A stretch of DNA of 30,076 bases from a virus, in the IMG/VR virus record IMGVR_UViG_3300018906_000007, positions 1 to 30,076 of that record. One strand, written 5' to 3'. Positions 7,744 to 16,274 of the stretch are shown piece after piece. Made by a program: the position numbers and the translations under genes. The notes below the pieces were generated by a model. That model did no database searches, was not told where the DNA came from, and saw only the letters and a list, made by a program, of their open reading frames with translations. Every line of letters begins with the position of its first letter. Within the stretch, counting starts at the first letter, position 1.

Positions 7744-9876
7744 GTGACTTCACCCACAGAGGAGGTCGGTGCCCGCCTCCGCCTTCGCGACCGCGCTCAG
7801 TTCCAGCGTGACGCCCAAGGCGCGGCGAAGGACATCAAGAACATCGGTGACAGCGCTGACAAGGCCGAGTCTTCCGGCAAGCGCATGGGCTCGGGGATGG
7901 GCGTGGCCCGAGCGGGTATCGGAGGGCTCACCAGCGCGGCCCGCGTCGGCATCACCGCGATCGCTGGGCTGACCGTGGTCGTCGGCGGGCTCGCGGCCAA
8001 GACGGTCGGGCTGGCTATGGACGCGGCCGAGACCCAAAGCAAGTTCAACACGGTCTTCGCCGGCATGGAGGCGGACGTCGGCAGCTTCGTCACACAGATG
8101 AACGCGGACTACGGCATCCCGACGAAGGAGCTGCAGGATGCGGCCAGTTCCTTCGGCATCTTCGCGAAGGCTGCCGGCATCCCGAGCGAGAACCTGGCCG
8201 GGTTCAGCAAGGACCTCACCGCTGCTGGGATGGATCTCGCCAGCTTCTACAACGTCGAGCCGGGGGAGGCCTTCCAGGCGCTGAGCTCAGGCCTGTCGGG
8301 TGAGGCTGAGCCGCTACGGCGCTTCGGCATCTTCCTGAGCGATGCCACCATGAAGGCCGAAGCCGCGAGCATGGGGCTGAAGGGCGAGCTGACCGAGCAG
8401 CAGAAGGTGATGCTGCGTCAGCGGATCATCATGAAGTCGCTCGGCGATGCCCAGGGTGACCTGGCCCGAACGAGCGGTGGACTGTCGAACCAGTGGAAGG
8501 CGCTCAAGGGCCGACTGACCGAGGCGGGCACCGCCATCGGTACCGCGCTGCTCCCCTACGCCAACCAGCTCGTCGTGGCCCTCAACGACCGCCTGCAGCC
8601 CGCTGTGGCTTGGCTGCAGGACAACCTCCCGGGCATGGTCCAGGGAGCGGCTGAGAGCCTCACAGCGGCGGGCGAGAGGGCCAAGGCAGCGTGGGAGTGG
8701 GGCACGTATGGCGACGTGGGTGCCGCCTTCCTCGGGATGCCCGCGCTCGTCGACCCTATCAACCGGGTGGCCGACGCAGCCGGGGACCTCTGGACCATCT
8801 TCACGGTCGGCATCGTGCCCGCCTTCGCCACCGTCCAGGCTGCGATTCCCGGGCTGCAGTCCCCACTGGACACACTGGACTCGACGCTTGACTTCCTGGC
8901 GGACAACGCCGAGACGCTGCACCCGCTGCTCGTCGGGCTCGTCGCTGTGTGGACTGCCTGGCGGCTCGCGGTCGTCGCCCACAACGTGGTCATGGCCGTC
9001 GCGGGCGGGCTCGCCGCAGCGCGGGTCGGGCTCAACATGCTCGTGACCGGCTCGACTGGGCTGGCCACCGCTGCTGAGCTGACCCGCAACCAGGCGATCA
9101 TCGCGAGCATCGCGCTGCACGCCCGGCTCGGGGCCATGATGATCTGGACCGGCATCAAGGCGGTCGCTTCGATGGTGCTTGCGGTGGCGACGACCGTGGG
9201 CGGCTGGATCGTCATGGGCGCTACCGCGATGGTGAACGCCGGCATCATGGCGGTGGCCTGGGTCGTCGCGCTCGGGCCGATCGGCTGGGGCATCGCGTTG
9301 CTGGTGCTGCTCGGCGGCGCGTTCGTCATCCTCTGGAAGAAGAGCGAGACGTTCCGCAACATCGTGAAGGGCTCGCTCGCTGCGGTCGGTTCAGCCGCCA
9401 TCGCCGCGAAGGACTGGATCGTCGGTGCATTCAACACCACAGTCGGCTTCTTGAGCGGGCTGCCTGCCCGCATCAGAGTCGCTACGAGCGGGATGTGGGA
9501 CGGGATCAAGAGCAGCTTTCGCAGTGCGATCAACTTCATCATCGACGGCTGGAACGGGCTCAGCTTCTCTATCCCCGGGATCGACCCACCCGGGCCAGGG
9601 CCGACGATCCCGGGCTTCAGCATCGGGACTCCCAACATCCCCCGGCTCCACCAGGGCGGATCTACCACCTCGGCTGGCTCGGTGATCATCCAGCCCGACG
9701 AGGAGCTGGTGGTGCTGCCCCCGGCGGCGAGTGTGGTCCCGCTGGACAACGCGCCTGCGGTGGCAGCAGCTACCGGCGGCAGCTCGGGGCCGATCACCCT
9801 CCAGGTCGTGCTCGACCGGCGCGTCTTGGCGGAGGCTGTCTACGACCACACAGGCGACAAGGTGGCGCGGCGATGA
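7744..9876 (+). CDS. Tape measure protein
   Basis: A 710-residue protein starting at GTG 7744 with a strong ribosome binding site (AGGAGG at 7732-7737). It is the largest gene in the region and follows the chaperone pair. The N-terminal 100 residues are charged and helical, then Gly/Ala-rich (MGSGMGVARAGIGGLTSAAR). Residues about 95-290 form the conserved tape-measure core (TQSKFNTVFAGME, LQDAASSFGIFAKAAGI, FSKDLTAAGMDLASFYN, LSSGLSGEAEPLRRFGIFLS). Residues about 450-540 hold several hydrophobic, membrane-type segments, including VMGATAMVNAGIMAVAW and GWGIALLVLLGGAFVILW. The C-terminus is Pro/Gly-rich. No lytic enzyme domain is seen. At about 1.5 angstrom per residue the tail would be near 100 nm. 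Confidence 0.9.
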   Translation: MTSPTEEVGARLRLRDRAQFQRDAQGAAKDIKNIGDSADKAESSGKRMGSGMGVARAGIGGLTSAARVGITAIAGLTVVVGGLAAKTVGLAMDAAETQSKFNTVFAGMEADVGSFVTQMNADYGIPTKELQDAASSFGIFAKAAGIPSENLAGFSKDLTAAGMDLASFYNVEPGEAFQALSSGLSGEAEPLRRFGIFLSDATMKAEAASMGLKGELTEQQKVMLRQRIIMKSLGDAQGDLARTSGGLSNQWKALKGRLTEAGTAIGTALLPYANQLVVALNDRLQPAVAWLQDNLPGMVQGAAESLTAAGERAKAAWEWGTYGDVGAAFLGMPALVDPINRVADAAGDLWTIFTVGIVPAFATVQAAIPGLQSPLDTLDSTLDFLADNAETLHPLLVGLVAVWTAWRLAVVAHNVVMAVAGGLAAARVGLNMLVTGSTGLATAAELTRNQAIIASIALHARLGAMMIWTGIKAVASMVLAVATTVGGWIVMGATAMVNAGIMAVAWVVALGPIGWGIALLVLLGGAFVILWKKSETFRNIVKGSLAAVGSAAIAAKDWIVGAFNTTVGFLSGLPARIRVATSGMWDGIKSSFRSAINFIIDGWNGLSFSIPGIDPPGPGPTIPGFSIGTPNIPRLHQGGSTTSAGSVIIQPDEELVVLPPAASVVPLDNAPAVAAATGGSSGPITLQVVLDRRVLAEAVYDHTGDKVARR

Positions 9877-10595
9877 GCGCGGAGGATTTCCGCGATGGGG
9901 CGAAGCGTGTCCAGTTCACCCCCGAGCTGAAGCGCACCGTCTTCATCCGACCTCTGGTCAAGGCTGCCGGACTCCGCGAGGTTCACTTCCAGCTCGGCGA
10001 CGGCGTGGGCGTAGCCGAGAGCGACGGCGGGTGGTCCTTCGTGAGCCGCCCTCGGACCACCGGCTTCACGAGCTGGGACGGGCGGCTGCCCTACGTCATG
10101 ACCATCCCGCTGATGCTGGACGGGTTCGCCACGGACGACAGCGTCGAGGGCGAGTGGGAGGCGCTCCGCTCCATCTTCCGGAACGGGGTCGGCCCGGAAC
10201 GCCAGCCGAGCCCCGTCTCGATCACGGGTGCGGTGCCGCTGACCAACCTCACCTGGGTCATCCAGAAGATCGATCCGACGCAGGAGCTGCGGCGCTCGCG
10301 CGACACCCAGCGAGTCCGGATCGCCTTCACGCTGACGGTGATGCAGTTCGTCGAGGCCGACGTCATCATGGCCAACAAGGCCAGTCCCGCGAAGGCGGCA
10401 GCGGCCCGGAAGCCGACCAGCGCTGCCAAGCCCGTAGCGACCCGGGCCTACGTCGTGAAGAGCGGCGACACGCTGAGCAAGATCGCGCAGGCGCTGCTCG
10501 GCAGCTACAAGCGCTGGCCTGAGATCGCCAGCCTGAACGGCATCCGCGACCCCCAGACGGTGAGGATCGGTCAGCGGTTGAAGATCCCGGCATGA
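9873..10595 (+). CDS. LysM-domain tail / baseplate protein
   Basis: A 240-residue protein starting at ATG 9873, which overlaps the tape measure stop (ATGA); the frame is open further upstream only as a shadow of that gene. Residues 1-165 form a beta-rich domain (LREVHFQLGDGVGVAESDGGW, LPYVMTIPLMLDGF, RVRIAFTLTVMQFVE) like the tail proteins encoded between tape measure and hub in other myoviruses. A basic Ala/Lys linker follows, then a LysM domain at about 190-240 (YVVKSGDTLSKIAQALLG, then a WPEIASLNGI segment and IGQRLKIP). LysM binds peptidoglycan-type glycans; in baseplates (T4 gp53-like) it may instead hold hub subunits together. Confidence 0.82.
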   Translation: MSAEDFRDGAKRVQFTPELKRTVFIRPLVKAAGLREVHFQLGDGVGVAESDGGWSFVSRPRTTGFTSWDGRLPYVMTIPLMLDGFATDDSVEGEWEALRSIFRNGVGPERQPSPVSITGAVPLTNLTWVIQKIDPTQELRRSRDTQRVRIAFTLTVMQFVEADVIMANKASPAKAAAARKPTSAAKPVATRAYVVKSGDTLSKIAQALLGSYKRWPEIASLNGIRDPQTVRIGQRLKIPA

Positions 10596-11878
10596 CGATG
10601 CCCTTGCTGGCCGAGCGGAGTGCCGGCGCTGAGGCCACCGCCACCCTCGATGTCTTCCACAGCCTTGTCCTCAATGGCACAGCGCTGCGAGCGGAGATCC
10701 AGGCAGTGCTCCGGGAGGCCAAGCACACCCGCTCGATCGACGGCGTGAACACCCTTACCCTGGACCTCTACGACAACGCGGCGAAGCTGCTGGAGAGCGG
10801 CATCTTCAGCACTCGCAGCACCCTTCGTATCCCGGGGGATCACCCCAAGGCGTTGCCCCTGGACTTCGAGACGGTACAGATCCGGAAGAGTGGGCCTGCT
10901 CTCAGCCTCACCTTCGAGGACTACACCGTCAGCTCGCTCCGGAAGCGGGACGCCCCCTTCAAGGTGGCGCCCAACACCACCAACCACGTGGCCTTCGCTC
11001 AGCGGCTCGTACGGGAAGTTCCGGGGGTGGGGTTCTTCTACCCGCCCGGCACCGTACCGAAGGGCCACGCCCCGACCGAGCTGGCGCGCGGCAACGTCGC
11101 TGACAAGACCCGGGAGGACAGCTGGACCGCTATCCGCCGCATCGGAGACGAGCGCGGGTGGCGGGCGTTCATCCGGGGGAAGACCGTCTTCTATGCGCCC
11201 GAGACCTGGCTGCTCGCTCAGCGCCCTGCCTACCGGCTGACCGAGCTGACCGGCGGGGTCGACTACATCGACTTTGACTTCGACATCGGCAAGCCCGTCG
11301 CCACGGTGAAGATGAAGCTGCGCGCGAGCCGCTTCGAGATGCACGTCGGCGACGTCATCGAGCTCTACTCGATGGGGCCGGTGAACGGCAAGTGGCTCAT
11401 CAGCGAGATCAGCCGTTCGCTGTTCGACCTGCACGCCGATGTCACCTGCACGAAGGCCCGTCCGGTGCTGCCCGAGCCCCAGCCCGGGGGTGCCACCTCT
11501 GGGTCCGCCACAGCAACGTTCGGCGACGGTCGCAAGAGGACGTATGCGCTTGGCGCGGTCAAGCCGCACGTGCGAACCGCAGCCGTGGAGATCGGATCGA
11601 AGTTCTCTGTCAACACGGTGCTGGGCGTCGGGTCACGATCGGTGAGCACCAGCGACCACCCGCTCGGCTACGCGCTGGACTTCATGGTCGGCCGCGAGCA
11701 AGGTGACGCGCTCGCCGACTACATCTTCGAGAACTCGGCGAAGCTCAAGGTCAAGTACATCATCTGGCGGCAGCGCATCCGGTACCCGGGTGGGACCTGG
11801 AGACCGATGGCTGACCGGGGCTCAGCCACCGCCAACCACGAAGACCACGTCCACGTCTCCTTCCAACCGATAGGCTAG
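10592..11878 (+). CDS. Baseplate hub protein fused to an M15-type peptidoglycan peptidase
   Basis: A 428-residue protein beginning at an ATGA overlap. Residues 1-300 look like a gp27/P2 gpD-type hub (LTLDLYDNAAKLL, LSLTFEDYTVSSLRKRDAPFK, TREDSWTAIRRIGDERGW, VGDVIELYSMGPVNGKWLI). A Gly/Ser/Thr linker leads to a C-terminal domain at about 318-428 with the M15/VanY-type zinc peptidase signature S-x-H-x2-G-x-A-x-D (H356, D363) and a closing HEDHVH motif (H419, H421). The stretches VKYIIWRQRI and MADRGSATANH mark the ARB_07466/VldE-like subfamily common in actinobacteria. The domain probably cuts peptide cross-links when the tail tip meets the wall. It should sit at the tip of the tail. Confidence 0.85.
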   Translation: MTMPLLAERSAGAEATATLDVFHSLVLNGTALRAEIQAVLREAKHTRSIDGVNTLTLDLYDNAAKLLESGIFSTRSTLRIPGDHPKALPLDFETVQIRKSGPALSLTFEDYTVSSLRKRDAPFKVAPNTTNHVAFAQRLVREVPGVGFFYPPGTVPKGHAPTELARGNVADKTREDSWTAIRRIGDERGWRAFIRGKTVFYAPETWLLAQRPAYRLTELTGGVDYIDFDFDIGKPVATVKMKLRASRFEMHVGDVIELYSMGPVNGKWLISEISRSLFDLHADVTCTKARPVLPEPQPGGATSGSATATFGDGRKRTYALGAVKPHVRTAAVEIGSKFSVNTVLGVGSRSVSTSDHPLGYALDFMVGREQGDALADYIFENSAKLKVKYIIWRQRIRYPGGTWRPMADRGSATANHEDHVHVSFQPIG

Positions 11879-11883
11879 ACCCC

Positions 11884-12225
11884 GTGACCCTCGATGCCAT
11901 GCTCCCCTACCGGGTTCCCGGCTCGGCAGCTACGCAACAGAACACGTTCGTCGAGGGCGTGATCTTGGACGTCACCTCGGGGGGTGCCCGCTTCACGGTG
12001 CCGGACTGGGACGGTGGCCGGCACGTGTTCGGCCCTGCCCCGTGGCCGGTGTCGCGCGTCGAGCCCACCGATCACAGCCACAGCGTCTCTCACAGCATGG
12101 GCGGTGGCCCCGCCGAGACCGTCACGCACGACCACGCCGAGACGCGGCCAGCTCGGGGCGCTCGCTGCCTGGTGGTGTTCGTCGGTGAGGGCATCGAACG
12201 CCCATGGATCCTGGGGGTGTGGTAG
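11884..12225 (+). CDS. Baseplate spike / OB-fold protein with His-rich insert
   Basis: A 113-residue protein (GTG start, weak ribosome binding site) between hub and gp25-like wedge, the position of the spike in Mu- and P2-like phages. The start (TFVEGVILDVTSGGARFTVPDWDGG) and end (ARCLVVFVGEGIERPWILGVW) are the strands of a gpV/gp5-type OB fold. Between them, at about residues 64-86, is an insert with seven histidines (DHSHSVSHSM, then TVTHDHAE). P2-type spikes hold an iron ion in an HxH apex, so metal binding is plausible. The protein is short: no long beta-helix follows the OB fold. Its stop TAG shares a base with the next GTG. Confidence 0.65.
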   Translation: MTLDAMLPYRVPGSAATQQNTFVEGVILDVTSGGARFTVPDWDGGRHVFGPAPWPVSRVEPTDHSHSVSHSMGGGPAETVTHDHAETRPARGARCLVVFVGEGIERPWILGVW

Positions 12226-12542
12226 TGGACGCCGCTCCGCACTTCCGCTTCCCGTTCCGCTGGACCCCTACGGGGCGGGCCGCTACGGTCTCTCAGGATT
12301 CCGACGAGGAGATCGAGCAGGGCGTTCGGGTGCTGCTGCTGAGCCACGTTGGCGAGCGGGTGGAAGTGCCAGAGTTCGGGGTGGCGGACCAGACGTTCCG
12401 CCCACGCTGGGACGCGGACGCGGTGCAGCGGGCCGCAAGCGAGTGGGACGAGCGCATCGAGATCACTCTCCGGGAGACGCCTGACACCGTGAACGCTATG
12501 GTCCGACACGTGCTCGTGCAGATCTCTGAGCGGGAGGAGTAG
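12225..12542 (+). CDS. Baseplate wedge protein, gp25 / P2 gpW-like
   Basis: A 105-residue protein. I choose GTG 12225, which overlaps the previous TAG by one base like other junctions in this operon; ATG 12204 upstream would cut into the spike gene. The signature of the gp25-like family is clear: EEIEQGVRVLLLSHVGERVEVPEFGV, followed by a DADAVQRAASEWDERIEI helix and closing beta strands (VNAMVRHVLVQIS). The family is about 100-140 residues and forms part of the inner wedge that triggers sheath contraction. The neighbouring J-like and I-like genes complete the wedge. Confidence 0.85.
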   Translation: MDAAPHFRFPFRWTPTGRAATVSQDSDEEIEQGVRVLLLSHVGERVEVPEFGVADQTFRPRWDADAVQRAASEWDERIEITLRETPDTVNAMVRHVLVQISEREE

Positions 12543-12546
12543 GGCC

Positions 12547-13698
12547 GTGGTCGAGTATGTCGGAGTGCCAGTCGAGACCGACCCGGACACCATCACAGAC
12601 GCGGCGCTGGACGCGCTCGCTGAGCGGGTCGAGAACTTCAACCCAAGAGAGGCCCACCTCGAGGTCCAGCTCCTCGAGGTCGTGTCACGCATCAACGCAG
12701 AGACGCGGCTGCTCGGGCAGAGTGTGCCCGACAGCATCTGGAAGGCGTTCGGCACAACGCTCGTCCGGGTGCTGCCGGTGTCCGACGCGCACGCTACGAC
12801 CGTCAGCACCTGGACGATGATCGATTCGGCGGGCTACACGCTGGAGGACGGGACGACCGTAGCGTTCCGGGTGGCGGGCGACGCGCTCGTCCCCTTCCAG
12901 GTGGTGGGGGACCACGTCGTCTCTCCGGGGCTCACGACCGCGACTGACGTCCCGTTGCGGGCGGTCGAGTCCGGAGCAGCCGGCAACGGGTACGGACCGG
13001 GCGCTCTCGAGCTGGTGGACGCGCTCGCGTACGTCCAGGAAGTACGGGCCACCCGAGCGGCCAGCGGGGGCGTCGACGCGGAGACCGACGAGGAGTACTT
13101 CGGTCGGCTCCGCGATGAGATGACGTTGCTCACCCCCCGCTTCGTGCTGGCTCGAGACGCGGCGGTGCTGGCCCGCCGGATTCCGGGAGTCCATCGAGCG
13201 CTCGGGGTCGACAACTACAACCCGTTGACGCAGACCTTCAACAACGAGAAGATGATCACGCTCGCGGTGGCCGACGAGCAGGGTCTGGCGCTCAGCTCTG
13301 AGAAGCGAGCTGAGATCGCTCAGTACTTGAACAGCATGCGGGAGATCAACTTCATCATCCACGTGGTGTCCCCGAGCTACACCCCCATCAACGTCACCTT
13401 CACGGTCGTCGCCCAGGCAGGGTTCGAGCTCGCGTCGCTGGCCGAGCGCGTGCGAACGGCTGTCGCGGCGTACCTGAACCCGGCGACGTGGGCGGGCGGC
13501 GATCGCAACCCGCCCGAGTGGCGAAGCGAGGACAGCGTCGTCCGCTACCTGGAGGTGGCGCAGGTGGTGAACAACACGGACGGCGTGAACTACGTCAAGA
13601 CGCTCACCGTGAACGGCGGGACCACCGACGTACCGCTGGCCGGGGTGGCCGCGCTGCCGACGATCGGCACCTTGACGGGGACCGCGTCCAGTGTCTAG
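12547..13698 (+). CDS. Baseplate J-like wedge protein (P2 gpJ / T4 gp6 type)
   Basis: A 383-residue protein (GTG start, good ribosome binding site GGAGGAG). The layout of baseplate J-like proteins is visible: an N-terminal helical part (EAHLEVQLLEVVSRINAETR), a central beta domain (GYTLEDGTTVAFRVAGDALV), then the AVESGAAGNGYGPGALELVD segment and a GVDAETDEEYFGRLRDEMTLL motif. A VLARDAAVLARRIPGVHRAL helix follows, and the C-terminal domain ends with YVKTLTVNGG. The length is typical. It forms the wedge ring around the hub with the gp25-like and I-like proteins. Confidence 0.88.
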   Translation: MVEYVGVPVETDPDTITDAALDALAERVENFNPREAHLEVQLLEVVSRINAETRLLGQSVPDSIWKAFGTTLVRVLPVSDAHATTVSTWTMIDSAGYTLEDGTTVAFRVAGDALVPFQVVGDHVVSPGLTTATDVPLRAVESGAAGNGYGPGALELVDALAYVQEVRATRAASGGVDAETDEEYFGRLRDEMTLLTPRFVLARDAAVLARRIPGVHRALGVDNYNPLTQTFNNEKMITLAVADEQGLALSSEKRAEIAQYLNSMREINFIIHVVSPSYTPINVTFTVVAQAGFELASLAERVRTAVAAYLNPATWAGGDRNPPEWRSEDSVVRYLEVAQVVNNTDGVNYVKTLTVNGGTTDVPLAGVAALPTIGTLTGTASSV

Positions 13699-14362
13699 TC
13701 AGCCGCCGGTAGCGGCGATCTCAGCGGAGGTCTACGAAGGCCTGACCACATGGGCTCGGGCGGACCGCGACGTGTGGGATCTGCTGCTCTACGTCGACGC
13801 GATGATGGGGAACCTCCAGCCGCTCGTGGACCTGGTCCGCGATACCGACGAGCACCCCGGCTGGGCTCGGCTGCTCGACGTCGATGCGGCCCCGAGCGAG
13901 GCGTTGCCGTGGCTGGCTCAGTTCGTCGGAGTCACCCCGCTCCGAGGGCTGACCGATGAGGCCCAGCGGCTCCGCATCCGAGAAGCGGCGGGCTGGCAGC
14001 GTGGCAGCTTGAACGCCATCCGGGCTGCGGCTCAGCAGTTCCTCACCGGCTCGCGGATCGTTGAGGTGTACGAGCGAGACGGCGGGAACCCGTGGCGCTT
14101 CCGCGTCCGCACCTACCTCGCGGAGACCCCCAACCCCCAGGCGGTGCGAGACGCTGTTGAGGCGCTGAAGCCCGCCGGGCTGATCTTCGTCCACGAGGTT
14201 CAGGCAGGTATCTCCATCGACCAGCTCAACGGCCCCATTGATGGTTACGCTCAGACCATTGCGTCGTTCAGCGACTTGCTGCCGACTGACCCGCCCCCGC
14301 GCTTCGGTCGGCCCTTCGGCAGCGGAGCGTTCGGCAGTGGACCATACGGAAGGAACGCCTGA
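13691..14362 (+). CDS. P2 gpI-like tail protein (wedge-fibre connector)
   Basis: A 223-residue protein whose GTG start overlaps the J-like gene by eight bases. It carries the Tail_P2_I pattern: a short N-terminal part, PSEALPWLAQFVGV, then LRIREAAGWQRGSLNAIRAA and a VRDAVEALKPAGLIFVHEV end. The last 30 residues are Gly/Phe/Pro-rich (FGRPFGSGAFGSGPYG) and may serve as a flexible fibre attachment. In P2-like phages gpI links the wedge to the tail fibres, which agrees with the fibre gene that follows. Confidence 0.83.
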   Translation: MSSQPPVAAISAEVYEGLTTWARADRDVWDLLLYVDAMMGNLQPLVDLVRDTDEHPGWARLLDVDAAPSEALPWLAQFVGVTPLRGLTDEAQRLRIREAAGWQRGSLNAIRAAAQQFLTGSRIVEVYERDGGNPWRFRVRTYLAETPNPQAVRDAVEALKPAGLIFVHEVQAGISIDQLNGPIDGYAQTIASFSDLLPTDPPPRFGRPFGSGAFGSGPYGRNA

Positions 14363-15150
14363 TGCCCGCGACTACCTCCAAGGGTGTGCCCTACTCGCTG
14401 GGCTCTGATGCGGCGAGCACGATCGACACCACGATGCAGTCACTCGCCGAGTGGGTGAACGCCAACCCCGGGATTGCGGTGCTGACCGAGTCCCAGCGCA
14501 ATGCGCTGAGCGGCGTGGCTCGCTGGGCCAATCGAGTGATCGTCAACGCCACCAACTCGCGTCTGGAGCGCTGGAACAGCACTCTCGAGCAGTGGGAGCC
14601 TGCGGTCCGCGACATGGTCTCCACTCTCGGGGGCAGCATCATCGCCCCTTCTGCGGCCAGCGTCCGAGGGCTGACGATCCGGGCTGCGGCAAATCAGACC
14701 GCCAGTCTCCTGGAGCTGCAGAACAGCAGCGGAGCCTCTGTTGGTGGCATCTCGAGCAGCGGAGCCATCGTTGGTCTCACCAAGACGCTGCGCGACGTCG
14801 AGACCATCAGGTACAAGGGCAGCCTGCAGACCGGGGAGGTGGGAGGCTTCTACGTCTCGCTGCCTGCCGGGCAGTCCTCCAAGCTGATGGGCGGCAGGGC
14901 CCGGGTCACCGGTCCGCAGGTCGCCACCATCGAGATCCAGCTCAACGGCGTGACCGTGCCGGGCTCGTCGACGTTGGTGAACGCGCCGCAGTACATCGGA
15001 GCTCCGACGATCGCGGTGCCGAGCGGGACCGATGGAGTTCTGTCGGATCAGGTGTACGTGTCCGTCACCATCACCTCGCTCGCGTTCAACCCGACGGGCT
15101 CGAACGACCCGCTGCTGGTGGTGTCGCTGTTCCGCGACGTGACGTTCTAG
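14362..15150 (+). CDS. Tail fibre / receptor-binding protein candidate
   Basis: A 262-residue protein following the gpI-like gene (TGATG overlap). It opens with a TSKGVPYSLGSDAASTIDTT segment common at the N-terminus of actinophage tail fibres. The middle is repetitive and rich in Ser/Ala/Gly (SLLELQNSSGASVGGISSSG), typical of trimeric fibre shafts, and the last 120 residues are beta-rich, suited to a receptor-binding tip. It is the only fibre gene in the window and is short. No enzyme (depolymerase) motif is seen. Confidence 0.65.
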   Translation: MPATTSKGVPYSLGSDAASTIDTTMQSLAEWVNANPGIAVLTESQRNALSGVARWANRVIVNATNSRLERWNSTLEQWEPAVRDMVSTLGGSIIAPSAASVRGLTIRAAANQTASLLELQNSSGASVGGISSSGAIVGLTKTLRDVETIRYKGSLQTGEVGGFYVSLPAGQSSKLMGGRARVTGPQVATIEIQLNGVTVPGSSTLVNAPQYIGAPTIAVPSGTDGVLSDQVYVSVTITSLAFNPTGSNDPLLVVSLFRDVTF

Positions 15151-15160
15151 GAGGCCTGTT

Positions 15161-15238
15161 GTGACCAGCCCGATCATCCCTGACGATGAGGCCCCCGAGC
15201 GCGACGACGCTGAGCCCGATGATGCGAGCGACGAGTGA
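15161..15238 (+). CDS. 25-residue acidic peptide upstream of the endolysin
   Basis: A very short reading frame: GTG at 15161 preceded by an excellent ribosome binding site (AGGAGG, seven bases before it) directly after the fibre stop. The peptide, MTSPIIPDDEAPERDD then AEPDDASDE, is 25 residues long and about half Asp/Glu. Its TGA overlaps the endolysin GTG (GTGA), so its translation would couple to the endolysin, which lacks its own site. It could be a functional small protein or mainly a leader that sets endolysin expression. Confidence 0.55.
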   Translation: MTSPIIPDDEAPERDDAEPDDASDE

Positions 15239-15987
15239 CCAGCGTCGTCGGGTTCGTCACCCGGGCCGACGCTGGGCTCGTTCCCGCCGCGTCGTTCAGC
15301 AGCCGCATTACCCCAGAGAGTGGCGGAGTGGCGCTGCACTACGGAGGACCGCCGAGCCGCATTCGCTCGCACGCCGACTGCATCTCAACGTGGCGCGGCT
15401 GGCAGCGCTTCCACATGGGGCCTGAACGCGGCTGGGCTGACATCGCCTACACCATGGGCGTCTGTGACCACGGCTACGCGCTCGCAGGACGTGGGGCTCA
15501 CCGACGCACCGCTGCCAACGGCACCGACTACGGCAACCAGAACTACTACGCCGTGTGTTGGCTAGGCGGCGAAGGCCAGCAGCCCACCGACCTGGCGCAG
15601 AGTGCGTTCGCCTGGTGTGTGAATGAGCTGCGGAGCAGCGGCGGAGCAGGCGATCGGGTTCGGCCGCACAGCTTCTTCAAGGGCACTGGCTGTCCGGGAG
15701 ACCATCTTCGGTGGCTCGCGGCTACGCTGGACGCGCGGGACCTCCGTCCTCCGCCGCCCCCGATCGTCGATCTGACTGAGGAGCCTGACATGCGCTACAC
15801 CCTGGTCCGCGTCGGGAGCAACAAGGAGGTCTATGCCTGCCGGCCCGGCATAGCGCCGGTTCACATCCCGACTCCCGACCACTTCAATGACCTGGTCGCG
15901 CTCGGGCTCACCCATGATGGGCGCGAGGTTGAGGTCATCGACCAGGCCCGGCTCGATCGCCTCAAGGCGTTCCTGCCGACAGCCTGA
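15235..15987 (+). CDS. Endolysin, N-acetylmuramoyl-L-alanine amidase (PGRP / Amidase_2 type)
   Basis: A 250-residue protein starting at GTG 15235. Residues 1-170 match a peptidoglycan-recognition-type amidase: ALHYGG (zinc ligand H35), a GWADIAYTMGVCDHGYALAGRG segment in the fold's centre, GNQNYYAVCWLGG, and the C-terminal RPHSFFKGTGCPGD with H145 and C153 as the other zinc ligands. It cleaves the amide bond between muramic acid and L-alanine. A Pro-rich linker (RPPPPPIVD) leads to a 65-residue C-terminal part that may bind the wall; I do not recognise its family. There is no signal peptide, so it depends on a holin. Confidence 0.88.
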   Translation: MTSVVGFVTRADAGLVPAASFSSRITPESGGVALHYGGPPSRIRSHADCISTWRGWQRFHMGPERGWADIAYTMGVCDHGYALAGRGAHRRTAANGTDYGNQNYYAVCWLGGEGQQPTDLAQSAFAWCVNELRSSGGAGDRVRPHSFFKGTGCPGDHLRWLAATLDARDLRPPPPPIVDLTEEPDMRYTLVRVGSNKEVYACRPGIAPVHIPTPDHFNDLVALGLTHDGREVEVIDQARLDRLKAFLPTA

Positions 15988-16274
15988 TGGGCGAGGGCAT
16001 CGTGGCCGCGCTGCTGACCGCGCTCGGCGCGCTCGCTGGCGGTGCCGCGACCTACTGGGCCAAGCGTCGAGTGACCAGCGGTACGGTCCAGACCACCGAA
16101 GCTCAGCAGCTCTGGGCCGAGGCGAGCGCCTTCCGCCAGTCGTTGCGAGACGAGAACGCTGCGCTGAAGGCCGAGCTGGCGAAGGTCGAAGCCGAACGAG
16201 ACGCACTACGCAAGGAGAACGCAGATCTGTGGGCGGAGAAGCTGAAGAGCAGCCGTAGAGGGGCAGCTACATGA
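15987..16274 (+). CDS. Small membrane protein with coiled coil (lysis accessory, spanin- or holin-like)
   Basis: A 95-residue protein whose ATG overlaps the endolysin stop (TGATG). Residues about 4-25 form one hydrophobic segment (IVAALLTALGALAGGAATYW), and residues 40-90 are a charged heptad-type coiled coil (ENAALKAELAKVEAERDALR). This single-span plus coiled-coil layout is seen in i-spanin-like and other lysis-cassette proteins. A spanin pair is not expected for a Gram-positive host, so a holin regulator or structural role is equally possible. Confidence 0.6.
   Translation: MGEGIVAALLTALGALAGGAATYWAKRRVTSGTVQTTEAQQLWAEASAFRQSLRDENAALKAELAKVEAERDALRKENADLWAEKLKSSRRGAAT

Noticed and set aside
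8556-9797. Long minus-strand open frame (413 codons) opposite the tape measure gene
   Set aside because: It is a shadow frame: the opposite strand has a recognised tape measure protein with a strong ribosome site. The frame's product is Ala/Ser/Thr-rich without motifs.
9495-9872. Upstream extension of the LysM protein frame
   Set aside because: It runs inside the tape measure gene. The ATG at 9873 with stop overlap is the natural start, and the extension is Arg/Gly/His-rich noise.
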